Position numbers and translations under genes: made by a program
Notes under the pieces: generated by a model
Database searches by the model: none
Told to the model about the DNA's origin: nothing
The model's input: only the letters and a program-made list of their open reading frames with translations
DNA from: Erythrobacter sp.
GTDB taxonomy: Bacteria > Pseudomonadota > Alphaproteobacteria > Sphingomonadales > Sphingomonadaceae
Assembly (NCBI GenBank): GCA_009993635.1
Contig: JAACTC010000005.1
Coordinates: 186,001 to 250,000 of the forward strand
Direction of reading: 5' to 3'
DNA length: 64,000 bases
Shown here: piece after piece, positions 42,734 to 52,321 of the stretch
Layout of the letters: the number at the start of each line of letters is the position of its first letter
How positions within the stretch are numbered: position 1 is the first letter of the stretch

Positions 42734-45700
42734 ATGCCCGAGGCCCCGCTCACCCCCGACAAACGCCGGATAGAGATCGACCCCGATGCGATCGATCCGC
42801 CGCCGCCCAGCGCATTCGTAGAGCTCGGCCTTGTCAGCTGCTTCAGCTTCCTGCGCGGCAGTTCGGACGCGGTCGATCTGGCGCTGATGGCGCGCATGCT
42901 GGGCTACGACGCACTCGGCATTGCCGATACCAATACGATGGCGGGCGTGGTTCGCGTGCACTGCGAGGCGAAGACGCTCAAGCTGCGCCCGGTGATCGGC
43001 TGCCGGATCGAGACCGTGGAGGGGCTCGCCTTCCTCGCCTACCCGAAGGACCGCGCCGCCTATGGCCGCCTGTGCCGCCTGATCAGCCAGGGCCGGATGC
43101 AGACCATCGACGGTGAATGGCAGGATAAGGGCGTGTGCGAGATCGACCTCGCCATGCTCGCCGACCATGCTGAAGATGTGCAACTGATCCTGCTGCCGCC
43201 CGGCGATCTGGATGCGGAGTTCACGATTGCGGTGGCGAGCAACGTCGTTCCCTTTCGTCGTCGCGGCTCCCCGCTGGCTTCGGATGCCCAGCAGGAAAGC
43301 GGGGCCCCAAATCAAGTCCGAGGTGAAGACAAGGTAGACCTGACCGCTCCTTTCCCGGACATCCTTCCCCATCTCGCCGCGCAACTCCCCACGCTGCGCC
43401 ACCTTGCCGCCGCCTACCTCTATCGCGGCGACGATATCGCCCGGATCGACCGGCTTGACGCCATGGCGCGCGCCCACGGCCTGTCGCTGCTTGCAACCAA
43501 CGACGTCCATTATCACGCGCCAGAACGGCGTCCGCTGAATGACGTCATGACCGCAATCCGCCACAAGACGACCGTCGCGGCGGCCGGGCACCTGCTGCAC
43601 GCCAATGCCGAAAGGCATCTGAAGTCGCCGGAAACCATGATCAGGCTGTTCGCCCGCTGGCCTCATGCCATCATGGCGTCACGCACGGTTGCGGATGCCT
43701 GCCGCTTCAGCCTCGACGAGCTGCAATACGAGTATCCCGACGAGATCCTGCCCGAGGGGATGACGCCGCAGGCGTTTCTCGAACAGGAGACATGGGAGGG
43801 TGCAAAATCACGCTATCCCAGTGGCTTGCCGGAAAATGTTCGTGTAACGCTTGAAAAAGAGCTGGCGCTGATCGGCAAGCTGGATCTGGCGCGCTATTTC
43901 CTGACCATCAAGGATATCGTCGATTTCGCGCGCACCGGTGTCGACCCGCCGATATTGTGCCAAGGGCGCGGCAGCGCGGCGAATTCGGCGGTGTGCTACG
44001 TGCTTGGCATCACCAGCGTCGATCCGGCGAAACACGCGCTGCTGTTCGACCGTTTCATTTCGGAGGAGCGCAAGGAGCCGCCCGATATCGACGTCGATTT
44101 CGAGCATGAGCGGCGCGAGGAGGTGATCCAGTACCTCTACCGCAAATATGGCCGCCACCGCGCGGGCCTGTGCGCCACCGTCATCCACTACCGCCCGCGC
44201 ATGGCGATCCGCGAGGTGGGCAAGGCCATGGGGCTGTCCGAAGACGTCACCGCGTCGCTCGCGCGCACGGTGTGGGGTGGCTGGGGGCGCGAGATCGGCG
44301 AGGACCACGTGGCGGAAACGGGCATGGACGTGGCCGATCCACACCTGAAGCGCGTTCTGAAACTCACCAGCCAAATGATTGGAATGCCGAGACATCTCAG
44401 CCAGCATGTCGGCGGGTTCATTCTCACCCAGGGCGATCTGACCGAGACCGTGCCGATCGGCAATGGCGCCATGCCCGATCGCAGCTTCATCGAGTGGGAC
44501 AAGGACGATATCGAGGCGCTGGGCATCCTGAAGGTCGATGTGCTGGCGCTGGGCATGCTGACCTGTATCAAGAAGTGCTTCGACCTGCTGGAGGATCACC
44601 ACCAGCGCCCGCTGCAGCTTGCCACCGTGCCGCGCGAGGACCCGGAAACCTATGCGATGCTGCGCAAAGGGGATTCGCTGGGCGTGTTCCAGGTCGAAAG
44701 CCGCGCGCAGATGAACATGCTGCCCCGCCTGCGCCCACGCGAATTCTACGATCTGGTGATCCAGGTCGCGATCGTGCGGCCCGGCCCGATCCAGGGCGAC
44801 ATGGTGCATCCCTACTTGAAGCGCAGGCGCGGCGCGGAGCAGGTGGTGATCCCCGCGCCATCGCCCGAACACGGCCCGCCGGACGAGCTGTCCAGCATCC
44901 TCGAACGCACGCTGGGCGTGCCGATCTTCCAGGAGCAGGCGATGAAGATCGCGCTGGATGCCGCGAAGTTCTCGAGCCTCGAAGCCAACCGCCTGCGCAA
45001 GGCAATGGCCACCTTCCGCAGCCGCGGTATGGTGGACGAGCTGCAGGACATGATGGTCGAGCGGATGGTGAACCGCGGCTACGACCGCGACTTTGCCGAA
45101 CGGTGCTTCAACCAGATCCGCGGCTTTGGCGAATATGGCTTTCCCGAGAGCCATGCCGCCAGCTTTGCGCATCTCGTCTACGTGTCGAGCTGGCTCAAGT
45201 GCCATTTCCCGGCGGCCTTCGCCTGCGCGCTGCTCAACTCGCAGCCGATGGGCTTCTACGCGCCCGCGCAGATCGTGCGCGATGCGGCGGAGCATGGCGT
45301 TGGCGTGCTGGCGGCGGATGTGAACGCGTCGGACTGGGATTGCACGCTGGAACAGCGCGGTGAAGCAGACGAGGCGAAGCAGGGCCGGCTCGACAGGCAT
45401 ATCGCGCTGCGCCTTGGCCTGCGCCAGATAGACGGCCTGCCCGAGCACGTCGCGGCAAGGCTGGTGGCGGAGCGGGCCGAGCGCGGGCCGTTTCGCGACG
45501 TCGCGGACCTGCGCGACCGGGCGGGGCTAAGCCCTGCGCATATCGAACGGCTCGCCAGTGCCGATGCCTTCCAGTCGCTGAATCTGCCGCGCCGCCAGGC
45601 GCTGTGGGATGCGCGCAGCCTGATCGCTTCGCCCGACCTGCCGCTGTTCCGCGCAGCGGCGGAACGTGACGAAGGGGCGGAGAAGGCGCACACCCGGCTG

Positions 45701-46333
45701 CCCACCATGCCGCTTTCCGAAGAGGTCGTGGCCGATTACCAGACCACGCGCCTCAGCCTGAAGGCGCATCCGATGGCCTTCCTGCGTGCCGATCTGGCGG
45801 AGCGCGGCTTCGTGCGCGCGTGCGACCTGCGGGCGCGCAAGTTCCGCAGCATGGTACAGGTGGCGGGCGTAGTGCTGATCCGCCAGCGGCCGGGCAGTGC
45901 CAAGGGCGTGTGCTTCATCACGCTGGAGGACGAGACCGGCGTGGTGAACCTGGTCGTCTGGCCCGACCTGAAGGAAAAGCAGCGCAAGGTGGTAATGGGT
46001 TCGCGCCTGATGGAGGTGCGCGGGCGCGTGGAGTACGACGACGAGGTGATCCACGTCATCGCCCACCACATGACCGATGCCTCGCACCAGCTGTCGCGCC
46101 TTTCGGACGACGAGCTGAATTATCAGCTGGCGCGTGCGGATCATGTGAACAATCCATTGCCCTCCAGCGGGTCGGGCGGGAAGGCCAATCCCCGCGACGA
46201 TCTTCGCTCGGGCGCGGACGATCCCGCCCATCAGGGGGCGATCCGCCCGCGCGACCTGATCGACGAGCTGCCAGCCACCGGCGGCCATCCGCGCAATGTC
46301 CGGATCATTCCCAAATCCCGCGACTTTCATTGA
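42734..46333 (+). CDS. dnaE2: error-prone DNA polymerase DnaE2 (ImuC), with in-frame repeat
   Basis: 1199 residues. The catalytic subunit of the SOS mutasome, a C-family polymerase. The N-terminal PHP domain begins FVELGLVSCFSFLRGSSDAVD; the polymerase carries PPDIDVDFEHERREEV near residue 451 with the catalytic aspartates. An HhH region (LPEHVAARLV) and an OB fold near the C terminus (VAGVVLIRQRPGSAKGVCFITLEDETGV) follow. ATG 42734 was chosen over the open frame from 42677, which is repeat. Residues ~170-199 come from a repeat-like stretch at 43243-43330. It follows udgX in the second LexA unit; imuA-imuB lie 5 kb away. Confidence 0.96.
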   Translation: MPEAPLTPDKRRIEIDPDAIDPPPPSAFVELGLVSCFSFLRGSSDAVDLALMARMLGYDALGIADTNTMAGVVRVHCEAKTLKLRPVIGCRIETVEGLAFLAYPKDRAAYGRLCRLISQGRMQTIDGEWQDKGVCEIDLAMLADHAEDVQLILLPPGDLDAEFTIAVASNVVPFRRRGSPLASDAQQESGAPNQVRGEDKVDLTAPFPDILPHLAAQLPTLRHLAAAYLYRGDDIARIDRLDAMARAHGLSLLATNDVHYHAPERRPLNDVMTAIRHKTTVAAAGHLLHANAERHLKSPETMIRLFARWPHAIMASRTVADACRFSLDELQYEYPDEILPEGMTPQAFLEQETWEGAKSRYPSGLPENVRVTLEKELALIGKLDLARYFLTIKDIVDFARTGVDPPILCQGRGSAANSAVCYVLGITSVDPAKHALLFDRFISEERKEPPDIDVDFEHERREEVIQYLYRKYGRHRAGLCATVIHYRPRMAIREVGKAMGLSEDVTASLARTVWGGWGREIGEDHVAETGMDVADPHLKRVLKLTSQMIGMPRHLSQHVGGFILTQGDLTETVPIGNGAMPDRSFIEWDKDDIEALGILKVDVLALGMLTCIKKCFDLLEDHHQRPLQLATVPREDPETYAMLRKGDSLGVFQVESRAQMNMLPRLRPREFYDLVIQVAIVRPGPIQGDMVHPYLKRRRGAEQVVIPAPSPEHGPPDELSSILERTLGVPIFQEQAMKIALDAAKFSSLEANRLRKAMATFRSRGMVDELQDMMVERMVNRGYDRDFAERCFNQIRGFGEYGFPESHAASFAHLVYVSSWLKCHFPAAFACALLNSQPMGFYAPAQIVRDAAEHGVGVLAADVNASDWDCTLEQRGEADEAKQGRLDRHIALRLGLRQIDGLPEHVAARLVAERAERGPFRDVADLRDRAGLSPAHIERLASADAFQSLNLPRRQALWDARSLIASPDLPLFRAAAERDEGAEKAHTRLPTMPLSEEVVADYQTTRLSLKAHPMAFLRADLAERGFVRACDLRARKFRSMVQVAGVVLIRQRPGSAKGVCFITLEDETGVVNLVVWPDLKEKQRKVVMGSRLMEVRGRVEYDDEVIHVIAHHMTDASHQLSRLSDDELNYQLARADHVNNPLPSSGSGGKANPRDDLRSGADDPAHQGAIRPRDLIDELPATGGHPRNVRIIPKSRDFH
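43243..43330. repeat. degenerate palindromic repeat inside dnaE2
   Basis: The right half (AAAGCGGGGCCCCAAATCAAGTCCGAGGTGAAGAC, shown in part) reads like the common sphingomonad repeat with ATCAAGTCCGGGGTGACG ends, also seen at 41060. The left half (CGTCGTTCCC...GCTCCCCGCT) is decayed. The dnaE2 frame stays open through it. Ends are approximate. Confidence 0.6.
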
Positions 46334-46335
46334 GG

Positions 46336-47100
46336 ATGCCCGGTCCCAATCGCAATCTCCCCGCCCTCAGGCGCCTCGCGCGGTTCGCACGCGCCATGGC
46401 GCGGCTGTCTGCCGATCGCCGGGTGATCGCGCTGCTGGTGATCTTCGCCATGTTTCTTGCGGGGCGCGCCTGGCTGGCGGAGAACCCGGGCAGCAATCCG
46501 TGGGCTCCGCTGGACCTGAACGATGAAGCGGGCTGGGCCACCCGCGCCAAGATCGCCGCGCTGCGCGATGATCCGGCGCAGTGTCGCGCCGTGCTGGAGC
46601 GCAGCGAGGTCGCCTTCACCTCGCTCGACCCCGTGGGCGAGGCGCCGTGCCTGCGCGAGTACCGCACCCGGCTCGATGGCTTTCCCTATGCGGGCGACCG
46701 GCCCGACACGACCTGCGCGATGGCCGCGGCGCTGGAAATCTGGCGGCGCGACAGCGTGCAGCCTGCTGCGCAAGAGATATTCGGGCAGGATGTCGCCCGA
46801 ATCGAACATTTCGGCAGCTTCAGCTGTCGCCGCCTCTACGGCCGCGATGAGGGGCCATGGAGCGAACATGCCACCGCCAACGCGATCGATATTGCCGGAT
46901 TCGTGCTGGAAGACGGCACGCGCATCGTGCTGATCGAGGATTGGGACAGGGAAGGGGACAAGGCCCGCTTCCTGCGGCGCGTCCGCGATGGCGCGTGCCA
47001 GGCCTTCGGCACCGTGCTGTCACCCGACTATAATGCCGCGCATCGCGATCACTTCCACCTCGATCAACACAGCCGGGGCCTGGGCGGGGTGTGTCGCTAG
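46336..47100 (+). CDS. extensin-like family protein, membrane-anchored
   Basis: 254 residues. One N-terminal membrane helix (about 28-44, VIALLVIFAMFLAG) precedes an extensin-like C-terminal domain of the Zn-dependent, VanY/D-Ala-D-Ala-peptidase-like fold. Cysteines lie in pairs (TTCAMAAAL, SFSCRRL, GACQAF, GGVCR). The putative metal motif is SEHATANAIDIAGF with a late HRDHFHLD. It probably acts on the cell wall in the periplasm. ATG 46336 lies 2 nt after the dnaE2 stop; a shared transcript with the SOS genes is possible. Confidence 0.85.
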   Translation: MPGPNRNLPALRRLARFARAMARLSADRRVIALLVIFAMFLAGRAWLAENPGSNPWAPLDLNDEAGWATRAKIAALRDDPAQCRAVLERSEVAFTSLDPVGEAPCLREYRTRLDGFPYAGDRPDTTCAMAAALEIWRRDSVQPAAQEIFGQDVARIEHFGSFSCRRLYGRDEGPWSEHATANAIDIAGFVLEDGTRIVLIEDWDREGDKARFLRRVRDGACQAFGTVLSPDYNAAHRDHFHLDQHSRGLGGVCR

Positions 47101-47247
47101 CGAAGCCGGGCGGCATCTGACGCTGTCCTACAGCGGGGTGGATATGCCATGCCCACCCGATGCCGACGCCAAGCTGCACGCTACCCGACCGGCGAGCCCT
47201 CGTGCCCCATCGCAGGTCACGGACCGGGGGCACTTTTGTGCCTCATA

Positions 47248-47267
47248 ACACTGTGTCAGGTGTGTCA
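47248..47267. repeat. 20-mer ACACTGTGTCAGGTGTGTCA, copy 2
   Basis: Identical to 20048-20067. Here it lies in the convergent 224-nt gap between the extensin-like gene and phoB, where a promoter is not expected. That argues for a dispersed repeat or a structural DNA-binding site over a gene-specific operator. Nothing else stands out in this gap. Confidence 0.6.
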
Positions 47268-47324
47268 CGGCAGCGCTTTCCATTCGCCGTGAAAGCATGC
47301 CGCGGTGGGCATGCGGCGCGCATT

Positions 47325-48014
47325 CTACACCGCTTCGAGCGCGTATCCGGCAGACCGCACGGTGCGAATCGGGTCTTTCGCTCCGTCCACTTCGAGCGCC
47401 TTGCGCAGGCGGCGGATATGCACGTCGACGGTGCGCAGCTCGATATCGCTGCCGGTACCCCATACCCCGTCGAGCAACTGGCCACGGCTGAACACGCGGC
47501 CGGGGCTTTCCATGAAGAACTTGAGCAGGCGATACTCGGTCGGCCCCAGCTGCAGGCTGCGCCCGCGCCGTTCGACCTTGTGGGCCACCGGATCGAGCTG
47601 GATGTCGCCCACCTCGATCGTCTCCCCGGCCAGCGCCGGGCGTATGCGGCGCATCACGGCGGCAACGCGCGCGAGCAGCTCGCGCGGCGAAAACGGCTTG
47701 GTCAGGTAATCGTCCGCCCCTGTTTCCAGGCCACGGATGCGATCGTCCTCCGCCTCGCGCGCGGTGAGCATGATGATGGGGACATGCGCGGTCTGCTTGT
47801 CGCGGCGCAACCGGCGACAGACCTCGATCCCGCTGGTGCCTTCGATCATCCAGTCGAGGATCATCAGATCGGGCACGTCCTCGCTCGCCATCAGCAACGC
47901 TTCGTCGCCATCGGCGGTCACGCGGACCTCGTAGCCTTCGTTGGCGAACCGGAATTCGAGCAATTCGGCCAGCGCCGGATCGTCTTCGACAAGGATGAGC
48001 TTCGCTGCAGGCAC
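47325..48014 (-). CDS. phoB: PhoB, phosphate regulon response regulator
   Basis: 229 residues. Receiver domain with acidic pocket VEDDPAL, phospho-Asp in LMILDWMIEG (about residue 53), and K in TKPFSPRELL. A winged-helix OmpR/PhoB DNA-binding domain ends in DIELRTVDVHIRRLRKAL and RTVRSAGYALE. It would bind Pho boxes when phosphorylated by PhoR. The last gene of the pst-pho cluster, 55 nt after phoU. Confidence 0.94.
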   Translation of the reverse strand: MPAAKLILVEDDPALAELLEFRFANEGYEVRVTADGDEALLMASEDVPDLMILDWMIEGTSGIEVCRRLRRDKQTAHVPIIMLTAREAEDDRIRGLETGADDYLTKPFSPRELLARVAAVMRRIRPALAGETIEVGDIQLDPVAHKVERRGRSLQLGPTEYRLLKFFMESPGRVFSRGQLLDGVWGTGSDIELRTVDVHIRRLRKALEVDGAKDPIRTVRSAGYALEAV

Positions 48015-48069
48015 GGTTTCTCTCGTCTCTCGGCGGCACTCGCAGCTTTGCGCTCGCCGCTAGATGGTG

Positions 48070-48750
48070 TCAGCTTTCTTCGACATCGTCGTCGATGGGG
48101 TACGACCCTGTGGCCGCAAAATACACCATTTCCGCAACATTGGTCGCATGATCGCCGATCCGCTCGATATTGCGGGCCACGAACAGCAGCTGCGCCGCAC
48201 TCGAAATCGTCGCAGGATTTTCGACCATGTGGCTGACAAGATTGCGGAAAACCGAGTTATAGAAAGCGTCCACCTTCTTGTCGGCGGCGATCACCTCGCA
48301 TGCCAGCGCGGGATCGCGCGCGGCGTAGGCGGTGAGCACGTCGTGCACCATTTCGGCCGCGACATCGCCCATCGCGGGCAGCAGGGTCAGCGGCTCGAAC
48401 CGGTTGCGCCCTTCGATCCGGCCTACGCGCTTGGAGATGTTCTTCGCATAGTCGCCGATCCGTTCGACCACCCCGGCAATCTTCAGCGCGGCGACCACTT
48501 CGCGCAGGTCGTCCGCCATCGGGGCGCGCAGGGCGATGATCTTCACCGCCAAGCGGTCGACCTCAAGCTCCAGCGTGTCGAGCTTGCGGTCGTCTGCCAC
48601 GATCTTCTCGGCGAGCTTTTCGTCCCCCCGGATCAACGCATCGAGCGCGCCTTCCAGCGCGGTCTCCGCTAGGCCGCCCATCTCGGTGATCAGCCCGCGA
48701 AGCCGCGTGATGTCTTCGTCAAATGCCTTGACCGTGTGTTCGGCGTTCAT
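48070..48750 (-). CDS. phoU: PhoU, phosphate signalling regulator
   Basis: 226 residues, two three-helix bundles. The paired acidic metal motifs [16 protein letters not shown] and [16 protein letters not shown] (E-x-IGD) are the PhoU signature. It couples PstSCAB transport state to PhoR. The start ATG overlaps the pstB stop (ATGA), so it is coupled to the transporter. Confidence 0.95.
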   Translation of the reverse strand: MNAEHTVKAFDEDITRLRGLITEMGGLAETALEGALDALIRGDEKLAEKIVADDRKLDTLELEVDRLAVKIIALRAPMADDLREVVAALKIAGVVERIGDYAKNISKRVGRIEGRNRFEPLTLLPAMGDVAAEMVHDVLTAYAARDPALACEVIAADKKVDAFYNSVFRNLVSHMVENPATISSAAQLLFVARNIERIGDHATNVAEMVYFAATGSYPIDDDVEES

Positions 48751-49535
48751 CCGTAGCGCCCCGTAATATAGTCTTTGGTCCGCTCTTCGAGCGGATTGGT
48801 GAAAATCTGATCGGTCGGCCCATATTCCACCATCTTGCCGAGGTGGAAAAACGCCGTCCGGTGGCTGACCCTGGCAGCCTGCTGCATCGAGTGCGTGACG
48901 ATGACGATAGCATACCGGCCCGCAAGATCATCGATCAGTTCTTCGATCTTGGCGGTCGCGATGGGATCGAGCGCGGAGGCCGGCTCGTCCATCAGGATCA
49001 CTTCGGGGTCGACCGCGATTGCCCGCGCGATGCACAGCCGCTGCTGCTGCCCGCCGGACAGTGCGGTGCCCGATTCGCCGAGGCGATCCTTCACCTCGTT
49101 CCACAGGCCCGCGCGTTGCAGCGATCGTTCCACGATCTCGTCCAGCTCGCTCTTCCCGCTGGCGATGCCGTGGATCTTGGGGCCGTAGGCGATGTTGTCG
49201 TAGATCGATTTGGGGAAGGGGTTCGGCTTCTGGAACACCATGCCGACCCGGGCGCGCAACTGCACCACATCCATCCCGCTGGAATAGATATTCTCTCCAT
49301 CGAGCTCGATATTGCCTTCGACCCTGGCCGAGGCGATCGTGTCGTTCATCCGATTCAGCGTGCGCAGAAAGGTCGATTTTCCGCAGCCGGAAGGGCCGAT
49401 AAACGCGGTGACGTACTTGGTCGGGATGTCGATCGAGACATCGTCGATCGCCTTCTTGTCACCATAGTAGACCGAAACGTCGCGCGCGCGCATCTTCGCT
49501 TCGGCCTTGTCGTCCATGTCGTGGATTACGGTCAC
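48747..49535 (-). CDS. pstB: PstB, phosphate ABC transporter ATP-binding protein
   Basis: 262 residues. Walker [10 protein letters not shown], the ABC signature [16 protein letters not shown], Walker [14 protein letters not shown] and the switch His in IVTHSM are intact. Powers the PstC-PstA channel. The first codons overlap the pstA 3' end by 4 nt. Confidence 0.97.
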   Translation of the reverse strand: MTVIHDMDDKAEAKMRARDVSVYYGDKKAIDDVSIDIPTKYVTAFIGPSGCGKSTFLRTLNRMNDTIASARVEGNIELDGENIYSSGMDVVQLRARVGMVFQKPNPFPKSIYDNIAYGPKIHGIASGKSELDEIVERSLQRAGLWNEVKDRLGESGTALSGGQQQRLCIARAIAVDPEVILMDEPASALDPIATAKIEELIDDLAGRYAIVIVTHSMQQAARVSHRTAFFHLGKMVEYGPTDQIFTNPLEERTKDYITGRYG

Positions 49536-50797
49536 CAGGTTTTCTCGAACTTGTTACGCAGGTAAATGGCGAAGGCATTCATCAATAGCAGGAACAGTAG
49601 CAGCACGATGATCGCCGCGCTCGTCCGTTCTATGAAGCCGCGGTCGATTTCATCCGACCACAGGAAGATCTGCACCGGCAGCACAGTGGCGGGCGCAGTG
49701 AAACCATCGGGCGGGGTCGCCACGAAGGCCCGCATCCCGATCAGCAGCAGCGGAGCCGTTTCGCCCAGCGCGCGCGCCATGCCGATGATCGTGCCGGTGA
49801 GAATTCCGGGCAGGGCGAGCGGCAGCACGTGGTGGAACACCACCTGTACCGGAGACGCGCCAACTGCCAGCGCACCATCGCGGATCGACGGCGGCACGGC
49901 CTTGATCGCGTTGCGGCCCGAGATCACGATCACCGGCATGGTCATCAGTGCCAGCGTCATCCCGCCGATCAGCGGCGCGGATCGCATGTTGGGGAATATC
50001 CACAGGAACACCGCGAGGCCAAGCAGGCCGAAGATGATCGAAGGGACCGCCGCGAGGTTGTTGATCGAAACCTCGATAATGTCGGTCCAGCGGTTCTTGG
50101 GCGCGTATTCTTCCAGATAAAGCGCCGACAGCACGCCGATCGGGAAGGCCAGCGCCAGGGTGACGATCATGGTCAGGATCGAACCCTTGAGCGCACCCCA
50201 AACGCCGACCTGCTGCGGGTCGGTGGCGTCGGACCGGGTCAGGAAGCCCCAGTCGAATCGCTTTGCCAGATGGCCATCGCGCTCCAGCCGATCGGCCAGC
50301 GCCTGCATCTCGGGCGCGCCCTCGCCGTCCATCCCCATCGCCAGATCGCCACTGGCCGCCAGCCAGAAGGTTTCCTGCCCGTTGATCATGGCAGGCCGCT
50401 CGGTCAGTTGCTTGGCGACTTCGCGCCAGGCTTGCGGGCTTACCTCGCTGGCACCTTCCGGCCCCAGCGCCTGCTCGGCGGAATATTCCACGATCTGGGG
50501 CAGGCCCTGCATTTCAAGGGTCTGCACTGCGGTCGGCTCGCTGAGCGTCGCTTCGTCGCCCGCGAGGCCGGATTGCGCAAAATCGATCGGCACCTGCAAT
50601 TCGGCCCGCTGGAAGCCGCCGATGCCGTTCACGGTCATGTTGGTGAGCAGGATGAAGAGGATCGAGATCGAAACGAGAATCGCGAACAGGCCGAACAGCT
50701 TGAACCGCCGTTCCTGTGCGTAGCGTTGCTTCAGACGCTTCTCGAACGCTTCGCTGCGGGTCGGCTGCCCCTCGGGTGGCTGTGCGGACTTACTCAT
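49532..50797 (-). CDS. pstA: PstA, phosphate ABC transporter permease with N-terminal DUF3333-type region
   Basis: 421 residues, longer than the ~300-residue E. coli PstA. The extra part after the first helix (about 30-55) is a ~150-residue periplasmic region ([17 protein letters not shown] and so on) like DUF3333 in alphaproteobacterial PstA. The permease core carries [21 protein letters not shown], the EAA-type loop to PstB, and [15 protein letters not shown] 50797 was chosen as [10 protein letters not shown] and lies inside the pstC 3' end by 8 nt. Confidence 0.93.
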   Translation of the reverse strand: MSKSAQPPEGQPTRSEAFEKRLKQRYAQERRFKLFGLFAILVSISILFILLTNMTVNGIGGFQRAELQVPIDFAQSGLAGDEATLSEPTAVQTLEMQGLPQIVEYSAEQALGPEGASEVSPQAWREVAKQLTERPAMINGQETFWLAASGDLAMGMDGEGAPEMQALADRLERDGHLAKRFDWGFLTRSDATDPQQVGVWGALKGSILTMIVTLALAFPIGVLSALYLEEYAPKNRWTDIIEVSINNLAAVPSIIFGLLGLAVFLWIFPNMRSAPLIGGMTLALMTMPVIVISGRNAIKAVPPSIRDGALAVGASPVQVVFHHVLPLALPGILTGTIIGMARALGETAPLLLIGMRAFVATPPDGFTAPATVLPVQIFLWSDEIDRGFIERTSAAIIVLLLFLLLMNAFAIYLRNKFEKTW

Positions 50798-52175
50798 AGG
50801 CCTCTCGGAAGCGTTTGACGACGCGCAGGGCGATGAAATTGAGCGCCAGCGTGACCATGAACAGGACGAAGCCGAGCGCAAAGGCGCTGAGCGTGGCCGG
50901 GTGGTCGAAGCTGCCTTCGCCGGTCAGCAGGGCGACGATCTGCACGGTCACCGTCGTCATCGCCTCCAGCGGATTGGCGGAAAGGTTGGCGGCGGTAGAG
51001 GCGGCCATGACCACGATCATCGTCTCGCCGATAGCGCGGCTGACCGCCAGCATCACGCCGCCGACGATGCCGGGCAGTGCAGCCGGGATCAGCACCTTCT
51101 TGATGGTTTCGGACTTGGTCGCGCCCATTGCCAGGCTGCCGTCGCGCATGGAGCCAGGCACTGCGGCGATGCTGTCGTCCGCCATCGAGGACACGAAGGG
51201 AATGATCATCACCCCCATGACAAGGCCTGCGGCCAGCGCGCTTTCGGAAGAGGCGTTGGTGATGCCTACCGCCTGCGCGGCATCGCGGATCATCGGGGCC
51301 ACGGTCAGCGCGGCGAAATAGCCGTAGACCACGGTCGGCACGCCCGCGAGAATTTCCAGCGCGGGCTTGATGATCTTGCGCCAGCGCGGGCTGGCGTATT
51401 GCGTGAGGTAGATCGCACTCATCATGCCCAGCGGGATCGCCACGATCATGGCGATGATCGCGCCGATGAAGATCGTGCCCCAGAACAGCGGGATCGCGCC
51501 GTAGCGGTCGCCCTGCGGCGCCGTTGGGCTGGACATTGGATCGGGGTTCCAGCTGGTTCCGAACAGGAAATCGACCGGGGAGACCATGCCGAAGAAACGG
51601 ACGGTCTCGAACACCAGGCTGGCGAGGATGCCAAAGGTGGTGAGGATCGCGACCAGCGAGGCGAGCAGCAACAGGGCCATCACCGCGCGCTCGACCCTTA
51701 CCCGCGCACCGAAAGCGGGCTTGATGCGGCTATAGGCCCACAGGCCGAGGATTGCGGCCATCGCAATACCGAAGCCCACACCAATCAGTGTGTAGAACAG
51801 CGTCGCTTCGCGAAACGGTTCGACCAGGTCCCGCGCCTGCGGAGTGAACACCGCCGCTGCGCTGCCGCGGGCCACCGCCTGCGCCTCGGCCAGGATCGTC
51901 TGCCGCTGGAAACCGAATTCGGGCAGGTTCTGGCCTGCCGGAGTGGCGAGAACCCATTGCTCGATCAGGATCGGGGAGAGCACGCTCCACAAAACCGCGA
52001 ACAGGGCCAGCGGCACGGCGACCCAGATCGCGACATACCAGGCATGATAGCCGGGGCGCGCGACAACTTCGCGCGGGGCGGCGGCACGCGAGAAGGCGCG
52101 CGCCTTCGCACGTCCGGCCAGCCAACCGGCAAGGCCGAGCCCCAGGGCAATCAGGAACAGAAACGCAGGAGACAT
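50790..52175 (-). CDS. pstC: PstC, phosphate ABC transporter permease with extended N terminus
   Basis: 461 residues. The N-terminal third has three helices and a loop (about 1-150) absent from short PstC proteins. The core has AIPLGMMSAIYLTQYA, LEILAGVPTVVYGYFA and the EAA loop SIAAVPGSMRDGSLAMGA, then SRAIGETMIVVMAAS. ATG 52175 was preferred; the upstream TTG at 52196 has no ribosome site. It is the first transport gene after phoR, and a Pho-box-like site lies 125 nt before it. No pstS is in the window. Confidence 0.92.
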   Translation of the reverse strand: MSPAFLFLIALGLGLAGWLAGRAKARAFSRAAAPREVVARPGYHAWYVAIWVAVPLALFAVLWSVLSPILIEQWVLATPAGQNLPEFGFQRQTILAEAQAVARGSAAAVFTPQARDLVEPFREATLFYTLIGVGFGIAMAAILGLWAYSRIKPAFGARVRVERAVMALLLLASLVAILTTFGILASLVFETVRFFGMVSPVDFLFGTSWNPDPMSSPTAPQGDRYGAIPLFWGTIFIGAIIAMIVAIPLGMMSAIYLTQYASPRWRKIIKPALEILAGVPTVVYGYFAALTVAPMIRDAAQAVGITNASSESALAAGLVMGVMIIPFVSSMADDSIAAVPGSMRDGSLAMGATKSETIKKVLIPAALPGIVGGVMLAVSRAIGETMIVVMAASTAANLSANPLEAMTTVTVQIVALLTGEGSFDHPATLSAFALGFVLFMVTLALNFIALRVVKRFREAYE

Positions 52176-52299
52176 ACTGCGGCGAGATTCCTTCAATTCT
52201 CAATGCGAAGGCATCGCCGCTCAGGGCGCCCCCGGCCATCGAAAAATGGTGTGAAGTGCCGGTCCTAATCCGACCGGCTTCACCCGTTGTTGAAACTAT

Positions 52300-52317
52300 G
52301 TGTCACTGTGATGACAC
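52300..52317 (-). promoter_or_regulatory. Pho-box-like site before pstC
   Basis: On the minus strand GTGTCAT-CACA-GTGACAC fits the 7-4-7 spacing of the Pho box (CTGTCAT-N4-CTGTCAT). It lies between phoR and pstC and would let PhoB drive pstCAB-phoUB apart from phoR. The sequence also forms a GTGTCA/TGACAC palindrome, so another regulator cannot be excluded. Confidence 0.55.
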
Positions 52318-52321
52318 CCGA

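Noticed and set aside
35815..43345. CRISPR array explanation for repeats
   Set aside because: Copies differ in length, are irregularly spaced and inverted; there are no uniform spacers or cas genes.
43808..45448. 546-codon antisense frame in dnaE2
   Set aside because: Codon pattern is that of the third-position-GC shadow; dnaE2 is unmistakable on the other strand.
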